Assembly: GCA_016928975.1 (NCBI GenBank)
Contig: JAFGJR010000305.1
Coordinates: 1-12,961, forward strand
From: Sedimentisphaerales bacterium
GTDB lineage: Bacteria; Planctomycetota; Phycisphaerae; Sedimentisphaerales; SG8-4
DNA length: 12,961 bases
Direction: 5' to 3'
Positions within the stretch are counted from its first letter, which is position 1. Each line of letters opens with the position of its first letter. The translations under genes and the position numbers were made by a program. A model generated the notes under the pieces. The model searched no databases. It was not told the DNA's origin and saw only the letters and a program-made list of their open reading frames with translations. This document shows, piece after piece, positions 1-6,539 of the stretch.

Positions 1-1512
1 AAGAAGGTCGAGGAGCGCAACTTCGAGATCCGCAAGAGCCTGCTCGAATACGACGAGGTGATGGACTACCAGCGGAAGATCTTCTACACGCGCCGGCGAG
101 AGATCCTGGCGGGTCGCAATCTCAAGCAGACGGTCCTCGACATGATCGACTCCACGATCAAGAACCATGCGGAAACGATGCTCGACAAAGAGTATGGGAT
201 CAAGAGTCTGGTCGAGTGGGCCCGCGTGAACTTCGATGTCGATCTGAAGGTTTCCGACGTTGCCGGCGCCGAGCCGAAGGAGATCGAAGCGATGATCAAA
301 GATCGCGCCAGAGAGAATACCGCCAGCAACATCTCCCTTTCCATCGGTGAGTACCTGGAGGATTACAGCGATCCGACGACCTGGGACACATCGGGCCTCT
401 CCAAGTGGGCGATGAGCTCATTCCAGGTGAATCTGAGCCCGGGCAAGATCAAGCAGTTGTCGCCGGAGCAGATCGAAGAGCAACTGACCGCGGCGGCGGC
501 CGAGCAGATCGACCGGAAGGACTGTTCCCAACTTGTGGAATTCCTCAAGGACGAGTTTGGCGTGCGGCGGTTCGTCGATTGGGCCCGGGGCAAGTTCGAC
601 GTCCGGCTCGACCTGGACCGCGTGAGGGGTCTCAAGGCCGACCAGGTCCGCGAGATGGTTGTCCAGGAGACAGTCGCGAAGTACCGCCGTCGCGAGATCG
701 AGTATCCGGTGGAGTTCGCGATGAGCATGGTCTACGGCCCGCAAGGCGCGAATATCTACGGATTTGAAGCGCTGGCCGGATGGGCGAACCGCAAGTTCAA
801 CGCCGGTCTCTCTGCCGAGCAGATTCAGAACGCCAAGCCGCGAGATTTGTACAACCAATTGCTGCAACTGAGCGAGAGCTTCAACGACGGGAAGCTCGAC
901 GAGGAGCTGTCGGAGAAGGTGGCCAGCCTGAACCGGCCCGACCTGGTCAAGTGGGCCAACGAGAGATTCGAGGCTTCGCTGCGAGAGGAAGACCTGGGCG
1001 ATGACGACAGCGCCAGGACGCGCCTGGCTGAAGCAGGCCGGCGATTCCTTCGTTCCGAACTGGCCGACCTCGAGAAATACGTCCTGGTACAGGTCTACGA
1101 CAGCACGTGGAAAGACCACCTGTATACGATGGATCATCTCAAAGACAGCATCTGGACGCGGTCTCTCGCCGAGAAAGATCCCAAGACGGAGTACAAGCGA
1201 GAGGGATTCCGCATGTTCAACGAGATGCTCGATTCCATCGAGGATCGGGTAACCGACGTGATCTTCCGGGTCCGCTTGACGGCGGAGGCCGGCGCGCGGG
1301 CGCGAAGCGTCTGGAACGTCAGCCGAACGTCGCACGATGAAGTGGGTCAGTTCTCAATGGCGGAACAGCAACGAGCGGCGGCCCAGGCGCCCCAGGGCGA
1401 GACGGTAGTCAAGCAGATCAAGCTGGACAAGCCCAAGGTTGGTCGCAACGACCCGTGTCCGTGCGGCAGCGGGAAGAAGTACAAGAAGTGCTGCGGCCGG
1501 AACGCCGGATAG
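1..1512 (+). CDS. secA: Protein translocase subunit SecA, C-terminal part (5' end outside window), with expanded helical wing
   Basis: SecA is the ATPase motor that drives preproteins through the SecYEG channel. The frame is open from base 1 ([20 protein letters not shown], the classic start of the long helical-scaffold helix), so the gene begins upstream; the GTG at 58 is an internal Val codon, not a start. 503 residues are visible. The later scaffold block is intact ([17 protein letters not shown], then [14 protein letters not shown]), and the protein ends in the SEC-C zinc knuckle [19 protein letters not shown] with Cys486, 488, 497 and 498 (window numbering), which in the family binds zinc and SecB or ribosome. 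From memory, the equivalent part of E. coli SecA is about 290 residues. The excess of about 200 lies between residues 68 and 350 and consists of five imperfect copies of a W-A-x(3)-F-x(3)-L unit, which ordinary SecA has once. Family identity is certain; the effect of the expansion is unknown. Confidence 0.97.
   Translation, partial: KKVEERNFEIRKSLLEYDEVMDYQRKIFYTRRREILAGRNLKQTVLDMIDSTIKNHAETMLDKEYGIKSLVEWARVNFDVDLKVSDVAGAEPKEIEAMIKDRARENTASNISLSIGEYLEDYSDPTTWDTSGLSKWAMSSFQVNLSPGKIKQLSPEQIEEQLTAAAAEQIDRKDCSQLVEFLKDEFGVRRFVDWARGKFDVRLDLDRVRGLKADQVREMVVQETVAKYRRREIEYPVEFAMSMVYGPQGANIYGFEALAGWANRKFNAGLSAEQIQNAKPRDLYNQLLQLSESFNDGKLDEELSEKVASLNRPDLVKWANERFEASLREEDLGDDDSARTRLAEAGRRFLRSELADLEKYVLVQVYDSTWKDHLYTMDHLKDSIWTRSLAEKDPKTEYKREGFRMFNEMLDSIEDRVTDVIFRVRLTAEAGARARSVWNVSRTSHDEVGQFSMAEQQRAAAQAPQGETVVKQIKLDKPKVGRNDPCPCGSGKKYKKCCGRNAG
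205..1044 (+). repeat. Five imperfect tandem repeats in the SecA helical wing (coding)
   Basis: Within SecA, the Trp of the motif [LF]-x-x-W-A-x(3)-F-x(3)-L falls at window residues 73, 136, 194, 261 and 318, a spacing of 57-67 residues. The copies read [51 protein letters not shown] and [13 protein letters not shown]. Each is followed by a predicted helix such as [32 protein letters not shown] or the more diverged SARTRLAEA. The DNA copies have diverged strongly, so the amplification is old and not a recent slippage event. E. coli SecA has one matching unit (LQERLKNDFDLDL). Confidence 0.85.
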
Positions 1513-1607
1513 TGCCTTCTCGTTCGCACGCACCCAATGCCGGGATATTGCGAAGGGAATCTTCTGAATGTTGTAGGGAATTGGCAGATTTGAGCCTGCA
1601 ATCTCCC

Positions 1608-1651
1608 TATAAAAAGAAAACATCGGGTAACCCGAAGCTACCCGACGTTTT
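1608..1651 (-). terminator. Hairpin with U-tract, best read as a minus-strand (possibly bidirectional) terminator
   Basis: TCGGGTA (1623-1629) pairs perfectly with TACCCGA (1639-1645) around a 9-base loop. One mismatch further out, AAAAC (1617-1621) pairs with GTTTT (1647-1651). Read on the minus strand, the stem is followed by GTTTTCTTTTTAT, a good intrinsic-terminator tail. Read on the plus strand the tail is only GTTTTCC, so it would be a weaker terminator for secA, whose stop lies about 105 bases upstream. No minus-strand protein gene is visible that would need it. Confidence 0.55.
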
Positions 1652-1676
1652 CCGGAGGGGAGAAAAATCTTCTTTT

Positions 1677-1720
1677 GAGCTATCCTCCGTATCGGCAGTT
1701 GCCTCACGGCACTTTAGCCC
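1677..1720 (-). ncRNA. Candidate structured RNA with three-way junction on the minus strand
   Basis: On the minus strand the element reads GGGCTA (1720-1715), closing with TAGCTC (1682-1677) through six pairs including one G-U. Inside are two hairpins: TGCC-GTGA-GGCA (1711-1700), a four-base stem with a GNRA tetraloop, and CCG-ATA-CGG (1695-1687). The G-U pair and the GNRA loop exist only on the minus strand; on the plus strand they become an A-C mismatch and a UCAC loop. The terminator-like hairpin lies about 25 bases downstream in the same direction. I do not recognise it as a known riboswitch or sRNA family, and no clear promoter was found upstream. Confidence 0.35.
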
Positions 1721-1904
1721 AAAAAAAACAACCAACTTTTCGCGTCAGATAACATTACGGAAGCCTGCCGCCAAAGGTTCGGATCGGGGGAGGATCTCGC
1801 GGGAGATTTCTTCGGATGTCAGACTGGTCTGTTTCCGATGCTTCCAACCCCAGCGGCCTGTACCGGGCCGAGTTTTCCATTTCCAAGCCTTCCACCCTTT
1901 GCTA

Positions 1905-1941
1905 CGATGTCGGCGCGCAGGGCTGGAAGCCCTGGACATCG
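1905..1941 (+). repeat. Long bulged hairpin in the leader of the GH3 gene
   Basis: CGATGTC (1905-1911) pairs with GACATCG (1935-1941), and inside it AGGGCT (1919-1924) pairs with AGCCCT (1928-1933) around a GGA triloop. Unpaired GGCGCGC on one side faces a single G on the other. It ends 29 bases before the start codon. The core AGGGCTGGAAGCCCT resembles palindromes scattered between genes in several planctomycete and verrucomicrobial genomes (from memory, not searched), so it may be a dispersed repeat rather than a gene-specific regulator. Confidence 0.45.
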
Positions 1942-1956
1942 CAGATCGCGAATGGA

Positions 1957-1962
1957 AAGGGA
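1957..1962 (+). promoter_or_regulatory. Ribosome binding site for the GH3 gene
   Basis: AAGGGA lies 8 bases before ATG 1971. It supports that start over any start in the 516 bases of open frame upstream, and the start is immediately followed by a typical signal peptide. Confidence 0.65.
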
Positions 1963-1970
1963 ATGGAGCT

Positions 1971-4226
1971 ATGAGAAAGCTGGTGGTTCTTTGGCTGATT
2001 CCGGCGATTCTGAGCTTGGGGTGCCGTAGTATGGACAGTCACGGGAAGAAACGTGCCGAGATCGACGGGAAAGTCCGGCAATTGGTGTCGCAGATGACGC
2101 TGGAGGAGAAGGTCGGGCAGATGACCCAGATCACGCTGGAGCAGTTCTCGAAAGAGGACGTGAACGGCTATCTGACCCTCGACCCGAAGAAACTGTACGA
2201 CGGGATCGTCAGTCATAACCTCGGCTCGATTCTCAATTGCGGCGGCCAGGCCCGGACCGTCCAGAACTGGCAGGAGATGATCACGCAGATGCAGGACTTC
2301 GCCACAAGGGAGACCCGGCTGAAGATCCCGATCCTCTACGGCATCGACACGATCCACGGCGCCAACTACGTCCTCGGCGCCACGGTCTTTCCGCATAACA
2401 TCGCCATGGCGGCGACGCGCAGCGTCGAGCTGATGGACAAGGTCGGCGAGATCTCCGCTCTGGAGACACGTGCGGCCGGGATCCCTTGGAACTTCGCACC
2501 TGTGCTCGGCCTGGCTCGCCAGCCGATGTGGCCTCGCGTCTTCGAGACCTTCGGCGAGGACCCCTACGTCGCCTCGACGATGGGCGCTGCCTACATCCGG
2601 GGCCAGCAGGGCGAGGACATGTCCACCGCCGTCAAGGTGGCCGTGTGCATGAAGCACTATCTCGGCTACAGCTTTCCCTGGTCGGGCAACGACCGCACAC
2701 CGGCGTACATTCCCGAGCGTCAATTGCGCGAATGGTTCCTCAAGCCTTTCGCCGCCGCCGTGAAGGCAGGCGCCGTCACCTGCATGGTCAATTCCTCGGA
2801 GATCAACGGCATCCCCGTCCATTCGAGCAAGTTCTATCTGACGGACCTGCTTCGCGGCGAGCTGGGGTTCGACGGATTCGTCGTGAGCGACTGGGCCGAC
2901 ATCGAGAACCTTTACACCCGGGAGATGGTCGCCAGGGACCGGCGCGAGGCCGTCAAGATGGCCGTCATGGCGGGTATCGATATGAGCATGGTGCCGTACG
3001 ACTACAGCTTCTACGACACGCTGATCGAGCTGGTCAACGACGGCGAGGTCCCGATGAAGCGGATCGACGAGGCGGTCCGCAGGATTCTCCATGTCAAATA
3101 CATGCTTGGCCTGTTCGAGAAACCGTATCCCAACAAGAACCTCATCCCACGATTCGCAACGGACGCCTCCCGCCAGGTGAACGTGCAGGCGGCGCAGGAA
3201 GCGATGACCCTGCTCAAGAACGACGGGGACGTACTGCCCCTGGCCAAGGACAGGAAGGTGCTGGTTACCGGTCCCTGCGCGGACAAGCTGTCGGTCCTCA
3301 ATAGTGGCTGGAGCACGACCTGGCAGGGGGACAGGGAAGAGCTGTACCCGCAAGAGAAGGATACGATCCTGGAGGCGATTCGGAAGAAGCTGGGCAAGGA
3401 TAATGTCGCATACGTGGATGGGGTCACGTTCGACAAGGAAACCAATACTGCCGGTGCGGTCACGGCGGCCCGGAACGTCGATCTGGTCATCGCGTGCATC
3501 GGCGAACCGCCCTATTGCGAGACGCCCGGCAATATCACGGACCTGACGCTGACCGAGCCGCAGTTGAGATTGGTGAAAGCCCTGGCGGGAACCGGCACGC
3601 CCATCGTGCTCGTTCTCGTGGAGGGCCGGCCTCGCGTGATCCGGACGATCGTCGATGACGCTCGGGCGGTCCTGATGGCGTATCTGCCGGGCATGGAGGG
3701 AGGCCAGGCCGTCGCGGATGTCCTCTTCGGCGACGCCAACCCGAGCGGAAAACTCCCGTTCACATATCCGAAATACCCAGGCGTCTTCACCTGGTATGAC
3801 CACAAGCCCAGTGAGGAAAAGGGCGGCAACAAGTACGATCCGCAATGGCCCTTCGGTTATGGACTGTCGTACACGACGTTTGCCTATCGTGGCCTGGCGG
3901 TCAGCAAGAGCGAGATTGCGCCGGACGAGTCGTTGACCGTCACCGTGGAGGTCCTCAACACGGGCGAGCGGCCGGGCAAGGAAACCGTGGAGTTGTACGT
4001 GTCCGATCTGGTGGGCTCGGTGACCCCGCCGGTCAAGTCGCTCAAGCGGTTCCGGAAGATTGCGCTTCAGCCGAAGCAGGTGGAGACTCTCCGCTTTGAG
4101 CTGACGTCGGACGATCTTGCCTTGATCGGCCGGGACAACAAGCCTGTGGTCGAGCCCGGCGAATTCAGAGTCCTCGTGGGGGAGTTGTCCGTGAACTTCA
4201 CCGTCCAAGAGGCGAAGACCAAATGA
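1971..4226 (+). CDS. Glycoside hydrolase family 3 beta-glucosidase / exo-beta-glucanase, lipoprotein
   Basis: A retaining exo-acting beta-glucosidase that releases glucose from the non-reducing ends of beta-glucans or cello-oligosaccharides. 751 residues. The signal peptide MRKLVVLWLIPAILSLGC ends in a lipobox-like LSLGC (Cys18), so the enzyme is probably a membrane-anchored envelope lipoprotein. The N-terminal barrel (about 28-380) carries YGIDTIHGANYVLGAT, the KHY motif (Lys228-His229) and FDGFVVSDW, whose Asp307 is the expected nucleophile. The alpha/beta sandwich (about 400-620) has GWSTTWQGD and GEPPYCETPG; Glu517 there aligns with the acid/base of barley-type exo-hydrolases (inference). 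FGYGLSY and a fibronectin III-like domain (about 650-745) complete the usual BglX/ExoI layout. It converges with the next gene, leaving 20 bases between them. Family is certain; exact substrate is not. Confidence 0.95.
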   Translation: MRKLVVLWLIPAILSLGCRSMDSHGKKRAEIDGKVRQLVSQMTLEEKVGQMTQITLEQFSKEDVNGYLTLDPKKLYDGIVSHNLGSILNCGGQARTVQNWQEMITQMQDFATRETRLKIPILYGIDTIHGANYVLGATVFPHNIAMAATRSVELMDKVGEISALETRAAGIPWNFAPVLGLARQPMWPRVFETFGEDPYVASTMGAAYIRGQQGEDMSTAVKVAVCMKHYLGYSFPWSGNDRTPAYIPERQLREWFLKPFAAAVKAGAVTCMVNSSEINGIPVHSSKFYLTDLLRGELGFDGFVVSDWADIENLYTREMVARDRREAVKMAVMAGIDMSMVPYDYSFYDTLIELVNDGEVPMKRIDEAVRRILHVKYMLGLFEKPYPNKNLIPRFATDASRQVNVQAAQEAMTLLKNDGDVLPLAKDRKVLVTGPCADKLSVLNSGWSTTWQGDREELYPQEKDTILEAIRKKLGKDNVAYVDGVTFDKETNTAGAVTAARNVDLVIACIGEPPYCETPGNITDLTLTEPQLRLVKALAGTGTPIVLVLVEGRPRVIRTIVDDARAVLMAYLPGMEGGQAVADVLFGDANPSGKLPFTYPKYPGVFTWYDHKPSEEKGGNKYDPQWPFGYGLSYTTFAYRGLAVSKSEIAPDESLTVTVEVLNTGERPGKETVELYVSDLVGSVTPPVKSLKRFRKIALQPKQVETLRFELTSDDLALIGRDNKPVVEPGEFRVLVGELSVNFTVQEAKTK

Positions 4227-4246
4227 TGTCAGCCTTCGGTGTTGCG

Positions 4247-6316
4247 CTATAGGTCGCTCAGCAGGATGCAGTAGACCTCCGTCATACTGCGAACGTAGAG
4301 GCGGTCGCCGACGAGCGCGGGATGGGACCAGATCTCGGCATCTCTGAACAGCCGCAGACGCGAGATCAGCGTGAAGTGAGTCCGTGATGCTTCGAACAGG
4401 ATGAGCTCGCCGTCGACGGATATGGCCAGGACACGGTCATTGCCGGCGATCAGGGTAACGTGATTCTCGAACGCAGGATCGTCCCCGATCGTGTAAAGCG
4501 TCTTGAGACCATCGCCCAGGTCAAGACAGAAGAGGCCTCCAGAGCAGCCAAACACCAGCCCACTCACGGCAACCGGCGTGGAGGTGTCGGGCTTGAGACC
4601 GGGGTTCCATGCGGCCGGTAGGGTCAGGATTCGTCCACTCTCGCCGAAGACATGGAGCCGCGTGCCGTTGTTCTCCGTGCTCAGGAGGATTTGCCCCGCG
4701 ACGTTTACCGGCGTAGGCACATTGTAGTCGCCTTTCTTCAAAGGCAACAGCTCCCACAGCCGTTGCCCGGTGTTCGGGTCCCAGCCGCCCAGGGATCTGG
4801 CGTCATAGCCCACGATCTGGCGGACCCCACCGAATATGCCAAGGATCAAAGAGGCATGAGCAGCCGGCTCGCCCGGGGTCTTCCAGAGCACTGCGCCGGT
4901 GGACAGGTCGAGGGCGACGAGTGAGGCATCCTGTGCTCCGGGATTGACGATCAGTTTGTCGTCGACAATCAGCGGCGTGGAACTCATCCCCCAGGTGGCC
5001 AGGTCGGCCCCGAAGTCTTTGACAACGTTCCGTCGCCAGAGGATTCGGCTGTCACGGAGATCGACGCAATGCAGGTCGCCGAAGGCGCCCAGGAGATACA
5101 CGAGATCGTCGTGAATCACAGGCGCGGCGCGCGGGGCATTCGTGAACTCCATCTTCGTTGGCGTGGCGTAGGCGATGGTCCAGATTTCCTTGCCTGTCTT
5201 CGCGTCGAGGCACCGCCAGATGTCCTGGTCCTTCCGGTCGTTCTTGTCGGCGATGATCACGTACTGAAGCGTGGCCGCGACGCCGGACAGGCCGGTGCCG
5301 GTCAAGCCTCGCCGCCACACGAGGCTTGCGCGACAAGGCAGATGGTCGGGCACGCTCGGCGTGATGGCAGACCGGTCGGGACCTCGCCAGTCCGTCCAGG
5401 GCACGGCGTCCGGGTACAGAGGCGAGCGATCTTGCACTGCACATTGCGTGTGGAGCCCGACGAAGCCGGTCTTTGAATCCAGCGCACCAAGCAGTTGCGG
5501 ATCGTTATTGACGGACAGTAGAGCATCCATGATGTCTCGCTCGACGTTCGGTGCGACCCTGGTCGTAGCGAAGACGGTGATGAATGGCACCGGCGCTGTT
5601 CGGCCGATCACCCGAAGCGTTCCTCTCTCCACGCCGTCGCAACCATCCACAAGGGGCTCTGCGTAGGCGGAAATGACCGCTGCTCCGGCCTGGCCTTCGG
5701 CTACCGTCATAGCCGCGGTCGTGCAACTCGTCACAATTTGCAGAGGCGGCACCACTGTCACACCATGGTTTGCCAGTGCAGCCAGCGCGGCGGAGTGCCT
5801 CTCCTCATCACAGGCAGGTCCAAGGAGGATCGTGTAGTCGGCCAGGTCCTTCATTGTCCTGGCCAGGTCATCCACGCGTACGACGAAGAGGCCGGCAACG
5901 TCGGATCTGCCTTCTCTGTCCGTGAGTCGAAGAAGGGGACGGATGCTCAGGTTAGCCATTGCCGCCTGTAATTGCACAGCGGACGCTTTGCCGATGATCA
6001 GATCCACAGGGTCCGATTGGGACCGAAGGACATCCGGCAGGTGTTGAGTGTAGCTGACCTGGACAGACCTACGAATCCTGCCCCGGAGATAGGCCGCGAG
6101 GACCGAGTAGTCACGCCGGGCGAGGTCTCCCGTATCGGTGCCACGGAGCGCCGAAGACAGCGGGTCGGTCACCACAACGCGTAGTGGCTCCGCTTCGGGG
6201 GTCTTCATGGCGCTCACCTTCCCCTCCGCGCTGCGGCTGAGGTGCCAGAGCCATGCCGACAGCCCCAACAGCGACAGGACCGTGCCCCATAAAATCAGCT
6301 TCCAACCCGTGCTCAT
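4247..6316 (-). CDS. Membrane-anchored fusion of PhnD-like substrate-binding domain and PQQ-like beta-propeller
   Basis: 689 residues. Residues 5-25 form one N-terminal membrane helix with little charge around it. Residues 45-290 look like a PhnD/phosphonate-type periplasmic binding domain: LRVVVTDPLS, a DYSVLAAYL helix, DPVDLIIGKASAVQLQA, LADYTILLGP, and VAEGQAGAAVISAYAEPL. Residues 305-689 are PQQ-like (BamB-type) blades opening with DWRGPDRSAI and carrying repeated units such as LDAKTGKEIW, VDLRDSRILW, LDLSTGAVLW and WDPNTGQRLW. The blade units are those of structural or binding propellers; I see no reason to call it a quinoprotein dehydrogenase. No permease or ATPase gene of a transporter is adjacent, so a sensory or scaffolding role outside the membrane is more likely than uptake. 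ATG 6316 has AAGGG 7 bases upstream. The domain calls are firm for the propeller and moderate for PhnD; the function is unknown. Confidence 0.85.
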   Translation of the reverse strand: MSTGWKLILWGTVLSLLGLSAWLWHLSRSAEGKVSAMKTPEAEPLRVVVTDPLSSALRGTDTGDLARRDYSVLAAYLRGRIRRSVQVSYTQHLPDVLRSQSDPVDLIIGKASAVQLQAAMANLSIRPLLRLTDREGRSDVAGLFVVRVDDLARTMKDLADYTILLGPACDEERHSAALAALANHGVTVVPPLQIVTSCTTAAMTVAEGQAGAAVISAYAEPLVDGCDGVERGTLRVIGRTAPVPFITVFATTRVAPNVERDIMDALLSVNNDPQLLGALDSKTGFVGLHTQCAVQDRSPLYPDAVPWTDWRGPDRSAITPSVPDHLPCRASLVWRRGLTGTGLSGVAATLQYVIIADKNDRKDQDIWRCLDAKTGKEIWTIAYATPTKMEFTNAPRAAPVIHDDLVYLLGAFGDLHCVDLRDSRILWRRNVVKDFGADLATWGMSSTPLIVDDKLIVNPGAQDASLVALDLSTGAVLWKTPGEPAAHASLILGIFGGVRQIVGYDARSLGGWDPNTGQRLWELLPLKKGDYNVPTPVNVAGQILLSTENNGTRLHVFGESGRILTLPAAWNPGLKPDTSTPVAVSGLVFGCSGGLFCLDLGDGLKTLYTIGDDPAFENHVTLIAGNDRVLAISVDGELILFEASRTHFTLISRLRLFRDAEIWSHPALVGDRLYVRSMTEVYCILLSDL

Positions 6317-6323
6317 TGCGGAT

Positions 6324-6338
6324 CCCTTGCCTCAAGGG
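6324..6338 (-). promoter_or_regulatory. Hairpin enclosing the ribosome binding site of the PhnD-PQQ gene
   Basis: CCCTTG (6324-6329) and CAAGGG (6333-6338) form a perfect six-pair stem with a three-base loop. On the minus-strand mRNA the 3' arm holds the Shine-Dalgarno AAGGG (6328-6324), 7 bases before the start codon. The site would be hidden when the hairpin is closed. Confidence 0.45.
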
Positions 6339-6423
6339 CAGAACCACCCCGATCACGACAGTCCTATCGGCACACGAACAACGCTACTTGTGCAATGGAG
6401 CTCATTTCCCGGGGCATTGCGGC

Positions 6424-6452
6424 TTGCGTTCAGCATGGATGCGCGGTAAAAT
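6424..6452 (+). promoter_or_regulatory. Candidate sigma-70 promoter for the GLUG-protein gene
   Basis: TTGCGT (6424-6429) and TAAAAT (6447-6452) are separated by 17 bases. The -10 matches five of six consensus positions and the -35 three. Transcription would start near 6459, giving a leader of about 80 bases that contains the hairpin at 6486-6502. Confidence 0.45.
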
Positions 6453-6485
6453 AAAGGGATATCATTTCAGGGACCGGCTGATCGA

Positions 6486-6502
6486 GAGTCGAGGAGCGAC
6501 TC
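6486..6502 (+). promoter_or_regulatory. Leader hairpin with AGGAG loop
   Basis: GAGTCG (6486-6491) pairs perfectly with CGACTC (6497-6502) around the loop AGGAG. The loop is Shine-Dalgarno-like but lies 43 bases before the start codon, too far to initiate there. A separate RBS, GAGGG at 6528-6532, sits 7 bases before ATG 6540. Confidence 0.4.
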
Positions 6503-6539
6503 CACGCTATCGCATGGCAACCGTTGAGAGGGTGACTTC

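Larger units (their letters stand above)
1513..1970. other. Intergenic region between secA and the GH3 gene
   Basis: 458 bases without a convincing gene. One frame happens to stay open through the region into the GH3 gene, but it has no protein-like character. The region holds, in order: a mismatch-interrupted hairpin with A- and T-tracts (1617-1651), a minus-strand three-way-junction-like element (1677-1720), an eight-base A run (1721-1728), and a long bulged hairpin in the GH3 leader (1905-1941). The stretch 1600-1760 is much richer in A+T than the neighbouring genes. I could not place a sigma-70 promoter for the GH3 gene with any confidence. Confidence 0.6.

Noticed and set aside
1621..1651. 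Resemblance of the minus-strand hairpin to the 3' part of a c-di-GMP-I (GEMM) riboswitch (GGTAGC ... GGTTACC)
   Set aside because: The conserved GEMM core such as GCAAAGCC is absent, the spacing differs and no minus-strand gene follows. The likeness comes from the terminator stem.
1455..1970. Upstream extension of the GH3 frame, overlapping the end of secA
   Set aside because: The added residues are basic and low in protein-like character, and they cross a strong hairpin. ATG 1971 has an RBS and is followed by a lipoprotein signal peptide.
1902..4208. 768-codon minus-strand open frame opposite the GH3 gene
   Set aside because: It mirrors the GH3 gene in a G+C-rich genome; the translation is rich in Arg, His, Asp and Leu with no recognisable domain, while the plus strand encodes a complete GH3 enzyme.
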